In this document: in pieces, positions 26,294-35,088 of the stretch
Numbering within the stretch: the first letter of the stretch is position 1
Layout: each line of letters opens with the position of its first letter
Assembly: GCA_022749655.1 (NCBI GenBank)
Contig: CP094243.1
Coordinates: forward strand, 868,001 to 932,000
Reading direction: 5' to 3'
From: Xanthomonas phaseoli pv. phaseoli
GTDB taxonomy: Bacteria > Pseudomonadota > Gammaproteobacteria > Xanthomonadales > Xanthomonadaceae
Length of the DNA stretch: 64,000 nucleotides
The notes under the pieces: generated by a model
What the model was told of the DNA's origin: nothing
Databases searched by the model: none
Seen by the model: only the letters and a program-made list of their open reading frames with translations
Translations under genes and position numbers: made by a program

Positions 26294-28797
26294 GCCTGGC
26301 GGCCACCGCGTGGCAACGCCTGGAAGCCTTGTTTCACCGGGCCTGCCAGCTGCCTGCGGCTGAGCGCGAGGCATTTGCGCGCGCGCAGGCCGGCGACGAC
26401 GCCAGCGTGCGTGACGAACTGCTGGCGATGCTGAAGGTGGAATCGCAGGCCACCTTGCGCGTGCGGGCGCCATTGAAACAGGCCGCCGCCGCATTGCGTG
26501 CGCCATTACCGGAACTGCCGGCCGGCACACGCTTCGGTGCGTGGGCGATCGACCGCCTGATCGGCGCTGGCGGCATGGGCCAGGTGTATATGGGCCACCG
26601 TGCCGATGGCGCGTACGAGCGCGAGGTGGCGATCAAGCTGGTGGCTGCCGATGCGCTGGATGCGCAGGGCCGTGCACTGTTCGAATTCGAGTGCCGGCTG
26701 CTGGCGCAGATGGTGCACCCGGCGATCGCGCAGATACACGACGTGGGCACCGATGCCCACGGCCAGCCGTACCTGGTGATGGAATACCTGCGCGGCGAGC
26801 CGATCACCTGGTGGTGCGACGAACACCGCCTGTCGCTGCATGCGCGCGTATTGCTGATGCTGCGTGTCAGCGAGGCAGTCCAGCACGCGCATCAGAAGGG
26901 CGTGATCCACCGCGACCTCAAACCCAGCAACGTGCTGGTCAGCGAGATCGACGGGCGGCCGATGCCAGGGGTGATCGACTTCGGCATCGCCGTCGATGCG
27001 ACCAACCCGGCCATGACCTACGCGCATGATCGCGGCACGCCGGGCTACATGAGCCCGGAGCAGGCACGCGGCGCGCAGGATGTGGACGCACGCAGCGATA
27101 TCTATGCGCTGGGAGCGATGTTCTACGAATTGAGTTGCGGGCTGGCGCCAGTGGCCGGACGCGACGGGGTGCCGCAGCCGCCGTCGCAGCGGGTGGCAGC
27201 AGTGCCGGCCGATGCGCGTGCGCGCATCTGCGCGGCGCGCGCGACCACCTACCAAAAATTACACGAGCAACTGCGCGACGGGCTGGATGCGATCGTGCTG
27301 CGCGCCCTGGAACCGCAACCGGGTGCGCGCTACGCATCGGTATCTGCGCTCCTGGACGATCTGCATCGCTGGCTGGACGGTTACCCGCCGCGCGCCCTGC
27401 AGGCGAGCCGCTGGCTGCGGCTGCGCAAGTTCACCCAGCGTCATCGCAGCGGCGTCGTCGCCGCCGGCCTGGCTGCGATCGCCGTGGTCGCCGGCCTGGG
27501 TGCCACGCTGTGGTCGCTGCAGCAGGCCGCGCGCGATGCGCAACGCGCGCAGGTCACCGGCGATTTCATGAGTTCGGTGTTGTCCAGCGTGGGCCCCGGG
27601 GTGGCGCGCGACCTGGACAAGACCCTGATGCTGCGCGTGATGCAGCAGGCCTCGCAGCGTGCGGCGCGCGAGCTGGCCGACCAGCCCGATGCGCGCACCC
27701 AGGTGGAACTGACGCTGGGCCGCACGCTCATTGCGCTGGCTAATTTCCCGCAGGCCGTAGAGCATCTGCGCATCGCACAGACCCTGGCGCAGCAGACCGC
27801 CGGCGCGGGCAGCCTGCCGGCGTTGAAGGCCGCTTCCATGCTGGGACAGGCGCTCACCGGTGACGGCAAACCCGGCGACGCCGAGCGCGTCTTGCGCCAG
27901 GGCATTGCACAGGCAGCACATGGCGATGCGCAACAACAGGCCATGGGCAACGAGCTGCGTGCGTGGTTGGCATGGGCCCTGCGCGAACAGGGCCGCATGC
28001 GCGATGCGTTGGCACAGAGCCGGCATGCCTATGTCGCTGCGCTGGCCAATGCCTCCAGCAGCGCGGACCAGCGGATCGACGCCGGCAACAGCTACGCCGC
28101 CATGCTGGCCGATAACGGCCAGCTGGTGCCGGCGATCGCCTTGCAGCGCAGCCTGTTGCGCGAGCGCATGGCCATGCGCGGGCCCGAGCATCCACTGGTG
28201 GTGTCGATGCGCAACAGCCTGGCAGTGTTCCTGCTGATGCAGCGCGACTTTGCCGGTGCCGAAGCCGAACTCGTCCCGCTGCTGCGGGTCACACGCAGGT
28301 TGTATGGCGAGAGCGCCGCCGACACCTTGATGATCGAAGGCAACCTGGCCGGCGCATTGCGGCAGCAGGGCAAGGTGGCCGAAGCCGGGCCGTACTACCG
28401 CAGGGCGCTGGAGCGCGCGCGGGCGGCCTTCGGCAACGATGCACCGGCCACCATCGCCTATCGCAGCAACCATGCGTTCTGGCTGCTGGACGACGGCCAG
28501 GTGGAAGCATCGCTGGCCGAACAGCGCGCCGCGCTCACCGCATCGGAGCGTGTGCTGGGGCGCGCGCATCCGCAAACGGCCGAGATCCTGCGCGGCATGT
28601 CCGAAGCCGAGCGCAGGCTGGGCCAGACCGTGGCCGCGCGCGACCACGCGCAGCAGGCCTTGCAGATTCTTGCCGGCATTTTCGGCAATGCAGACGCGCC
28701 ACTGCGTGCCGCGCGCCAGACCCTGGCGTTGGCGTTGGCGAAACCGTCGCCCGACACCCGTGAGGCAGAGACCACGACCTCGGTGGCGCAGCGCTGA
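26290..28797 (+). CDS. pknS: Transmembrane Ser/Thr protein kinase PknS with periplasmic TPR-like domain
   Basis: 835 residues from the GTG at 26290. The cytoplasmic kinase domain spans ~80-360: glycine loop GAGGMGQVY near 92, VAIKLV with catalytic Lys116, IHRDLKPSN with Asp209, VIDFGIAV with Asp230, and GTPGYMSPEQARG in the activation segment. A membrane helix follows at ~389-410 (SGVVAAGLAAIAVVAGLGAT). The periplasmic part is a long helical repeat domain of TPR type, probably the sensor. In X. citri PknS is required with EcfK for T6SS induction, including on contact with amoebae (known). The frame is intact, and the kinase is an RD type with all catalytic residues. Confidence 0.93.
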   Translation: MSLAATAWQRLEALFHRACQLPAAEREAFARAQAGDDASVRDELLAMLKVESQATLRVRAPLKQAAAALRAPLPELPAGTRFGAWAIDRLIGAGGMGQVYMGHRADGAYEREVAIKLVAADALDAQGRALFEFECRLLAQMVHPAIAQIHDVGTDAHGQPYLVMEYLRGEPITWWCDEHRLSLHARVLLMLRVSEAVQHAHQKGVIHRDLKPSNVLVSEIDGRPMPGVIDFGIAVDATNPAMTYAHDRGTPGYMSPEQARGAQDVDARSDIYALGAMFYELSCGLAPVAGRDGVPQPPSQRVAAVPADARARICAARATTYQKLHEQLRDGLDAIVLRALEPQPGARYASVSALLDDLHRWLDGYPPRALQASRWLRLRKFTQRHRSGVVAAGLAAIAVVAGLGATLWSLQQAARDAQRAQVTGDFMSSVLSSVGPGVARDLDKTLMLRVMQQASQRAARELADQPDARTQVELTLGRTLIALANFPQAVEHLRIAQTLAQQTAGAGSLPALKAASMLGQALTGDGKPGDAERVLRQGIAQAAHGDAQQQAMGNELRAWLAWALREQGRMRDALAQSRHAYVAALANASSSADQRIDAGNSYAAMLADNGQLVPAIALQRSLLRERMAMRGPEHPLVVSMRNSLAVFLLMQRDFAGAEAELVPLLRVTRRLYGESAADTLMIEGNLAGALRQQGKVAEAGPYYRRALERARAAFGNDAPATIAYRSNHAFWLLDDGQVEASLAEQRAALTASERVLGRAHPQTAEILRGMSEAERRLGQTVAARDHAQQALQILAGIFGNADAPLRAARQTLALALAKPSPDTREAETTTSVAQR

Positions 28798-28811
28798 GAC
28801 GAATTGTCGGG
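28794..28811 (+). promoter_or_regulatory. Conserved 18-nt motif upstream of the PAAR gene (candidate EcfK promoter)
   Basis: CTGAGACGAATTGTCGGG, starting at the pknS stop codon and 57 bases before the PAAR ATG. Thirteen of 18 positions are identical in copies at 30720 (before vgrG) and 37368 (before tssK). The two W-rich positions in the middle look like the T/A tract after an ECF -35 element. I see no clearly conserved -10 box further on. Control by EcfK is inferred from position next to T6SS genes. Confidence 0.6.
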
Positions 28812-28867
28812 TGACCGGCGCGGCCTGGCGGGATAGTGCCGTGCATGGCCACTACCCAAGCGTGCCG

Positions 28868-29157
28868 ATGCAACCTGCCGCGCGCCTGACCGATTTGCAT
28901 GTCTGCCCCATGGTGACCGGGGTGGTGCCGCATGTGGCGGCGGATCGATCGTCAGCCCCGGCGCGCCGACGGTATTGATCGGCGGCCTGCCGGCGGCGCG
29001 GCTGGGCGACATGGCGGTATGCGTCGGCCCGCCGGACAGCATCGTGGCGGGCGCACCGACCGTGTTGATCGCAGGCCAGCCTGCTGCGCGGCTGGGCGAC
29101 AGTACCGCGCATGGCGGGGTGATCACCCTGGGCTGCTTCACCGTGCTGATCGGATGA
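28868..29157 (+). pseudogene. PAAR-repeat spike-tip protein with a one-base frame break
   Basis: Begins MQPAARLTDLHVCPMVTGVV and continues in the next frame with GGSIVSPGAPTVLIGGLPAA, LGDMAVCVGPP and GQPAARLGDSTAHGGVITLG. These are the glycine/proline-rich PAAR repeats that fold into the sharp tip on VgrG. One G appears lost in the GG at 28936-28937 (PHVGGGSIVSPG expected). Repaired, the protein is ~96 residues: a bare PAAR domain with no toxin extension, so cargo would have to be attached through VgrG or adaptors. Preceded by the conserved motif at 28794. Confidence 0.85.
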
Positions 29158-29391
29158 GTGCTGCGGTGGGGCGGGGCGGTGGCAGGCTGCCGCCAGTTGT
29201 CCGCCGATCGCGCCCATGCGCAGTTACTCAAGCCTGCCAGCGCCCGCAGCGATTCCAGGCGGTGGCTGCCCCGGCGCGTCAGCACCACGGTCGTGGTGTC
29301 GGCTGCTCGTGGCAGGCGTAATGCCGTGCCGTGCCGCTCCGCGCTCAGGTTCGTACCCGCACCACCGGTTGCCGTGTCTTTGGAGAAGCTC

Positions 29392-30723
29392 ATGCAAACT
29401 GCGACCCAGTCACACCCCGAGGCACTGCAGCAGGCGATCGCCGCGCACCGTCGTGGCCAGCTCGAACATGCCGCGCAGCTGTATACGCAGCTGCTGGACG
29501 ATCAGCCCGGACATGCCGACGCGCTGCATTACCAGGGCATCCTGCTGCATCAGCGCGGCAACAGCGCCGCAGCAGTGGCCTCCATCACCCGGGCGTTGAC
29601 GCTGGCGCCCGCGCAACCGGATGCCTGCAATAACCTGGGCAACGTGCATCGCGAATGCGGCCGCCTGCGCGATGCCGAACACTGCTATCGCCGCGCACTG
29701 GCGCTGGCGCCTGCGCATGCCGATGCACTGGCGAATCTGGCAGCGGTGCTGGAAGCGCAGCGGCGCGGCGAAGAAGCCTTCGTCACCTATGCGGCGTTGT
29801 TGCACACCTATCCGCAGTCCGCGCATGCGCATTACCTGCTCGGCCTGTTCCTGCGCAATCACGCGCAGGACGCCGAGCATCTGCAGCAATCGGTGCAGTG
29901 CCTGCAGCAGGCCTGCACACTGGCACCGGACAACCTGCACGCCCGCGAGGCGCTGGGCACCGGGCTCTACCTGTTGGGCGAGCATGCGCAGGCGCAAGCG
30001 GTGTATCGCGACTGGCTCGCGCTTGCGCCGGGCAACGCGGTGGCGACGCATATGCTGGCCGCCTGTGGTGGCGCCGAACCGCCGCCGCGTGCCGGCGATA
30101 CCTATGTGCGTGAACTGTTCGATGGCTTTGCCGACAGCTTCGACGAACAGTTGCTGCATCACCTGGAGTACCGCGCGCCGCAACGGCTGACCGAGGCATT
30201 GGCGGCCTGCCTTGCGCCACCGCATGCAGGCTTGCGCATGCTCGATGCCGGCTGCGGCACCGGGCTGTGTGCGCCGCTGTGGCGCCCGTATGCACGGCAA
30301 CTGGCGGGCGTGGACCTGTCGCCTGGCATGGTCGCCAAGGCACGCCAACGCGGTGGCTACGATCGGCTGGAGGTGGCCGAACTCACCGCATACCTGCACG
30401 CGCAGCACGCGCAATGGGACGTGATCGGTTCGGCCGACACATTGGTGTACTTCGGCGCGCTGCAGCCGGTGCTCGCTGCCGCTGCCGGCGCGCTCACGCC
30501 AGGGGGCGTGCTGGGTTTCACGGTCGAAGCGCTGGACGCGCAGGACGACCGGGTCGAACTCGATGCCAGCGGGCGCTATCGGCATAGCCAGGCGCACGTG
30601 CGCGCCGCGTTGCATAGCGCCGGTTTGCAGCCGATCGCGTTGGAATTGGACGTGCTGCGCAGCGAACGCGGCCAGCCCGTGCACGGCTGGGTCGTGACCG
30701 CGCGCACGCCTGGGCCGGGCTGA
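29392..30723 (+). CDS. TPR-repeat protein fused to a SAM-dependent methyltransferase
   Basis: 443 residues. The first ~215 residues are tandem TPR units (LQQAIAAHRRGQLEHAAQLY, DACNNLGNVHRECGRLRDAE, ALAPAHADALANLAAVLEAQ). Residues ~230-440 are a class I methyltransferase: DTYVRELFDGFADSFDEQLL, the SAM-binding MLDAGCGTGLCAPLWRPYAR, QLAGVDLSPGMVAKARQRGG and GALTPGGVLGFTVEAL. ATG at 29392 follows GGAG (29382-29385). It lies between PAAR and vgrG, a place usually taken by adaptors or effectors, so it may modify or chaperone a spike component. The target is unknown. The motif copy at 30720 overlaps its stop codon. Confidence 0.85.
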   Translation: MQTATQSHPEALQQAIAAHRRGQLEHAAQLYTQLLDDQPGHADALHYQGILLHQRGNSAAAVASITRALTLAPAQPDACNNLGNVHRECGRLRDAEHCYRRALALAPAHADALANLAAVLEAQRRGEEAFVTYAALLHTYPQSAHAHYLLGLFLRNHAQDAEHLQQSVQCLQQACTLAPDNLHAREALGTGLYLLGEHAQAQAVYRDWLALAPGNAVATHMLAACGGAEPPPRAGDTYVRELFDGFADSFDEQLLHHLEYRAPQRLTEALAACLAPPHAGLRMLDAGCGTGLCAPLWRPYARQLAGVDLSPGMVAKARQRGGYDRLEVAELTAYLHAQHAQWDVIGSADTLVYFGALQPVLAAAAGALTPGGVLGFTVEALDAQDDRVELDASGRYRHSQAHVRAALHSAGLQPIALELDVLRSERGQPVHGWVVTARTPGPG

Positions 30724-30737
30724 GACGAAATGTCGGC
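30720..30737 (+). promoter_or_regulatory. Conserved 18-nt motif upstream of vgrG (candidate EcfK promoter)
   Basis: CTGAGACGAAATGTCGGC overlaps the stop of the TPR-methyltransferase gene and lies ~135 bases before the vgrG ATG. It differs from the copy at 28794 at only two of 18 positions. The shared 8-base block CTGAGACG is invariant in all three copies. Confidence 0.6.
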
Positions 30738-30870
30738 TTTGCCGCACGCACGCATGTGAGCATGCGCCTGACGGTTGCCGTGCCTTTCGCCGCCTGCCGT
30801 TGCACGCGGGCGCAACGCAGCGCCGTCGGTCAGCGCAACGTGCGTTGCCCCATCACCTGTGGATGCTTCG

Positions 30871-32837
30871 ATGCCGCGCACCATCACGCTGCACTCCGAC
30901 CTTGGCGAGCGCCTGCTGCTGCACCGCATGCAGGCCAGCGAAGCGTTGGGGCAGCTGTTCGACTACCGCATCGATGCGTTGTGCACCGTGCTGCAGCCCA
31001 ACCTGCGTGATCTGCTTGGCACGCCAGTGGCGGTGCAACTGGCCGATGGCGAGGGCGAACAGCGCTGGTATCACGGCATGGTGGCCAGTTGCGCGCACAA
31101 CGGCTACACCGTGGTCGATGCGCTCGATTACGCCGTGCTGGAATTGCAGGTGGTGCCCAGGCCCTGGCTGCTGACCCAACGCCGCGATTGCCGCATCTAT
31201 CAGGACATGAGCGTGCCGGAGATCGTCACCAGCGTACTGGGCGACATCGGCTACGGCGATGTGCAGCAGCAGCTGAGCGCGCAATACGCCAAGCGCACCT
31301 ACTGCGTGCAATACCGCGAGGACGATTTCAGCTTCATCAGCCGGCTGCTGGAACTCGAAGGCATCTATTACAGCTTCACCCATACCCGCAGTGCGCATAC
31401 GTTGGTGCTGGCCGATGCGCTGGGTGCGCATGCAGCGAAAAACGGGCGTGGACAGCTTGCCTTACGTGCCGCCGGGAACCGACGACCGGCGCGTGATGCG
31501 CTCGGTGGTGAGCCATTGGCGCAGTGCGCGCGGCGTACATTCCAGCCAGCATGGCAGCACCGACTACGACCCGTTGCAGCCGCGGGGCATCGGCCGCCGA
31601 GGCCGATGCCAGCGGCGAACAGTTGCACACCGTCGACGGGCTGATCGCCTTCGACTACCCAGGTACGCACGCCGTGCAGGCCGACGGTAGCCGCTACGTG
31701 CAGGTGCGCACCGAGGCACAGAACGTGCAGCGCGCCAGCCATGCAGCCACCACCAATGCCTGCGGCCTGATGGTCGGTGCGTTGTTTCGCTTGCGCGGGT
31801 TTCCGCGTGCTGAAGTCAACCAGGAATATCTGGTGCTGTCGGCGCACACCACGCTGGCTGCGCCCGAACACGGCGGCGGCGAGCCGCCGTTTTCCAGCAG
31901 CGTGCAGGTGATGGAAAGCCGGCTGCCGTACCGTAGCCCGCAACGCACCGCAACGCCGACCATTGCCGGCCTGCAGACGGCGGTGGTGACCGGCGACGCC
32001 GACGAGGACATTGTGGTGGATGCGCATGGCCGCGTGCAGGTGACCTTCCACTGGGCCACTGCGGCACGCCCGCATGCCGCGCCATCGTGCTGGGTGCGCG
32101 TGGCCTCGATGTGGGCCGGCAAGGGCTGGGGCGCAATGAGCCTGCCGCGCGTGGGGCAGGAAGTGGTGGTGAGCTTTCTGGAGGGCGACCCGGACCGCCC
32201 GTTGATCGTGGGCAGCGTCTACAACGGCGACCATGCCCCGCCGTTTTCCCTGCCCGACAACAAGACCCAAAGCGGCGTGCGCAGCCGCAGCCTGCTGGGC
32301 GGCACCGCCGATTTCAACGAGCTGCGTTTCGAAGACAAGGCCGGCGCGGAAGAGCTCTACCTGCGTGCGCAGCGCGATCTGCGCGAAGAGGTGCAGCACG
32401 ACCACACCAGCACCATCGACAACGATCGGGTGCTGACGGTCAAGCACGACCGCAGTGCGCGCATCGACAACAACGACAGCGTGGATGTGGGCAAGAAGCT
32501 GCTGCTGAAAGCCGGCGAAGAAATCGAATTGGTGACCGGCAACGCGCGGCTGGTGATGAAACAGAACGGCGAGATCGTGTTGAGCGGCATCAAGATCCTG
32601 ATCGATGCCAGCTCGGAAGCCAAGGTCACCTCCACCGCTATCAAACTGCTGGCCAATGCACAGCTGCAGGCCAAGTCGCCGGCCACCGAGGTGGCTGGCG
32701 ATGCCACGCTCAAACTGACCTCCGGCGGCATGCTCAGTGCCGAAGCCGGTGCCTCGGCCACGCTCAAGGGCCCGTTGGTCAGCATCAAGGCCGACGCCTT
32801 GGTGCAGGTCGGCGGCGGCCTGATCATGATCGGATGA
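30871..32837 (+). pseudogene. vgrG: VgrG spike protein (TssI) with two one-base frame breaks
   Basis: Starts MPRTITLHSDLGERLLLHRM. The gp27-like part includes LLTQRRDCRIYQDMSVPEIV and REDDFSFISRLLELEGIYYS. The gp5-like OB-fold contains EDIVVDAHGRVQVTFHW and WGAMSLPRVGQEVVVSFLEG, then DPDRPLIVGSVYNGDH. The C-terminal beta-helix ends in LVQVGGGLIMIG, without a toxin domain. The breaks are single extra G residues in the runs at 31444-31446 and 31584-31587. Correcting both gives about 654 residues, a standard VgrG. vgrG trimers carry PAAR and effectors. The downstream gene overlaps by ATGA. The conserved motif lies upstream at 30720. Confidence 0.9.
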
Positions 32838-33382
32838 GCGCGCCCACGCTCTCGCTGGCGCAGGCCTGTGCGCAGATGCAGTTGTCTGCGCCTGCCTGCG
32901 CGCAGCTGCGTACGCCGATCGCGCCGCAGGCGGCGGTCAGCGCGCTGCTGGCCAGCGGTCATGGCGAAGATGCCATCAAGCTGCTCGCGCGCCTGCTGCC
33001 CAAGCGCTACGCGGTGGCCTGGCTGTGCCAATGCGTGCGCGGCGAAAGCCTGGACGAGGAAGACCGTGCCGGCGCGGCACTGGCCGAGAAGTGGGTGCGC
33101 GAGCCCAGCGAGGCGCATCGCCGCGCCGCGCAGGCATTTGCGCATACCGGCGGCTATGTCTCCCTGGGTGCGTGGCTGGCGGCGGCAGTGGCCTGGTCCG
33201 GCGGCAGCCTGGCGCCGCCGCACCAGGCCACCCCCGTGCCGCCGGCCGACCACCTTACGGCGCGCGCGGTGGCCGCTGCCATCACCTTGCTGGCCGCGCG
33301 CGAACCGGCGCAGCTGGAGGCGCGGCGCAGCGACTATGCAGCGCATGCGATGGAGTTGCTGACCAGTGTGGGGGCGCCATGA
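32834..33382 (+). CDS. DUF6931-like protein linked to VgrG
   Basis: 182 residues from MSAPTLSLAQACAQMQLSAP, an all-helical and alanine-rich protein with a WLCQCVRG motif and ALAEKWVREPSEAHRRAAQAF. It has no signal peptide or membrane segment. The ATG overlaps the vgrG stop (ATGA), so it is translated with vgrG. Proteins of this type recur right behind vgrG in T6SS loci, which argues for an adaptor or assembly role. The DUF6931 name is from memory and less certain than the context. No toxin signature is visible. Confidence 0.6.
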   Translation: MSAPTLSLAQACAQMQLSAPACAQLRTPIAPQAAVSALLASGHGEDAIKLLARLLPKRYAVAWLCQCVRGESLDEEDRAGAALAEKWVREPSEAHRRAAQAFAHTGGYVSLGAWLAAAVAWSGGSLAPPHQATPVPPADHLTARAVAAAITLLAAREPAQLEARRSDYAAHAMELLTSVGAP

Positions 33383-33701
33383 AGCCGCCTGATCGCCGAA
33401 GTAGCGATCCGCGCGCGGTACATCGTGGGCGCGGCATCGGCGCCAACTGCGCGAGACCCAGCTGGTGTTCCAAAGCATGGTTGGATGCGGCGCCCACGCC
33501 AGGCTGCCGCACCAGAAGAAGCCTCGGTGCCGAACCGACAGCGCGGGCGCGCACGGCGATCAGCACTTGCGAATGTGCTCCAGCGCAGGCGATGTCCGTC
33601 TGCTGCATGCACTCCACCGGCAACGCTAGATGCAGCGTTTTCTGCCGACATGCACGAATGCCAGTCGCACCTACCGATCACCGTTTGCAGGAGTCCATGG
33701 C
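33383..33701. other. Gap before tagH with no recognisable gene
   Basis: About 320 bases. An ATG at 33379 opens a low-quality frame rich in Arg/Cys without family features, and alternatives on both strands look like shadows. The tagH ribosome-binding site (CAGGAG, 33688-33693) ends the stretch. No copy of the CTGAGACG motif was found here. Confidence 0.45.
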
Positions 33702-35030
33702 GTGTCCAGTTCGCAGTTGATCCTCACCGTCAGCGGCGCGCAGGCCGCGCAGTTCGGCGCCAGCGCGCAGAAGCGCTTTGCCGGCACCGGCGGCAGCATC
33801 GGCCGCTCCGACGAAAGCGATTGGGTCCTGGCCGCGCCCGGCGTTTCGCGTACGCACGCAGTGGTGCGCTTCCTCAACGGGATGTATTTCATCGAAGACC
33901 GCAGCACCAACGGCATGTCGCTCAACGGCACTGCGTTGACGCGTGCGGACCCGTCCGCGCTCAGCGATGGTGACCGCCTGCAGCTGGACAGCTTCGAAAT
34001 CCAGGTACAGGTGCAGGCGCTGGCCACAGCCTCGACGCCAGTGTTCGACCCGCTGCCAGATGCGATGGACGACCGCACCCAGGTGGCGCCGCCGCCGTCG
34101 ACGCTGCGTGCCCCCTCCGTCACGGCGGGCTTTGACCTGCTGGAGTTCGGCACGCCGCCTGCGGCACGGCATGCAGTGGACGGGTCGTTGGACGATCTGC
34201 TGCTGAGCGGCGCGCCCCGCGAGCTGGATCCGTTGCGCCTGCTCGACCCATTGCCTGCGCCGGCGCGCGATGCCAGCCCCAGCGCGTGGAATCAGAGCAA
34301 CGCCGGCCACGACCATTTCCGTCCACCGGCCAGTGCCGATGCACGCGCCACCTTGCCGGAAAACTGGGACATGACGCTTGGCGATTTTGCGCCGTCCGCG
34401 CCATCGCCTGCGTTATCGCCCACGGCCGCGCCGGTGGCCTCGCCATGCACGCCGCCGGCGGCGGTGCCGGTTGCAGCCGCAGCGTCGGCGGCAACAACCG
34501 TGCCGCCGGAGCTGGATCGCATCTTCGCCATCGTGGTCGATGGCGTCATGGACGTGCTGCGTGCACGCGCCGAGATCAAGAACACCTTCCGGCTGCCGGT
34601 CACGGTGATCCAGCGCTCGGAAAACAATCCGCTCAAGTTCGCCGCCACCGCCGAAGATGCGCTGCAGAAGCTGCTCGCGCCGCCAAGCGCGTCGTTTCTG
34701 TCCGGGGTGCCGGCATTCGAAGATGCCTTCGACGATATCCGCTGCCATCAGATGGCGATGCTGGCCGGCATGCGCGCCGCTTTCGACGCCATGCTGTTCC
34801 ACTTCAGCCCGGACCGCCTGGAGCAGGAAGCCGACGCCGGCGGCAAGCGCCTGGGTTTCGGTGGCAAGGGGCGTTACTGGGAACGCTATCGCGACAACTT
34901 CGAGCAGCTGCGCAGCGACCCGGACGAATGCTTCCGTCGCCTGTTCGGCGATGAGTTCGCGCGTGCCTACGAAGCGCAACTGGCGCGCTTGAAATCGGCA
35001 CGGCGGCCGCCCGCGGGGCGCGGAATCTAG
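33702..35030 (+). CDS. tagH: FHA-domain protein TagH (Fha1-type), T6SS phospho-signalling
   Basis: 442 residues from the GTG at 33702, chosen because CAGGAG lies nine bases upstream and the longer frame lacks support. Residues ~15-105 are a forkhead-associated domain: GGSIGRSDESDWVLAAPGVS then RTHAVVRFLNGMYFIEDRST and NGMSLNG. FHA domains bind phosphothreonine. A Pro/Ala-rich low-complexity linker follows. The last ~170 residues form the T6SS FHA-associated domain (ELDRIFAIVVDGVMDVLRAR and KNTFRLPVTVIQRSENNPLK). TagH is phosphorylated by PpkA and bridges the kinase signal to apparatus assembly. Its convergent neighbour is lysR, 58 bases away. Confidence 0.92.
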   Translation: MSSSQLILTVSGAQAAQFGASAQKRFAGTGGSIGRSDESDWVLAAPGVSRTHAVVRFLNGMYFIEDRSTNGMSLNGTALTRADPSALSDGDRLQLDSFEIQVQVQALATASTPVFDPLPDAMDDRTQVAPPPSTLRAPSVTAGFDLLEFGTPPAARHAVDGSLDDLLLSGAPRELDPLRLLDPLPAPARDASPSAWNQSNAGHDHFRPPASADARATLPENWDMTLGDFAPSAPSPALSPTAAPVASPCTPPAAVPVAAAASAATTVPPELDRIFAIVVDGVMDVLRARAEIKNTFRLPVTVIQRSENNPLKFAATAEDALQKLLAPPSASFLSGVPAFEDAFDDIRCHQMAMLAGMRAAFDAMLFHFSPDRLEQEADAGGKRLGFGGKGRYWERYRDNFEQLRSDPDECFRRLFGDEFARAYEAQLARLKSARRPPAGRGI

Positions 35031-35088
35031 CACGCTTCGCCGAATCGCGTGCCGTCTGCACTGCATGCCGGCAGCGTTGCCGACGCGC

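Noticed and set aside
29366..30786. Similar GGTTGCCGTG-CTTT strings before the TPR-methyltransferase and vgrG genes as a second shared promoter motif
   Set aside because: Only two copies with different spacing to the start codons; too weak to separate from chance in this GC-rich DNA.
30871..32837. VgrG as an evolved VgrG with a C-terminal toxin domain
   Set aside because: The protein ends in the plain beta-helix (GGGLIMIG) and the next gene starts by overlap; no extra domain exists.
33379..33720. A possible effector or immunity gene between the DUF6931-like gene and tagH
   Set aside because: The frames are Arg/Cys-rich, lack ribosome-binding sites and show no protein-like pattern.
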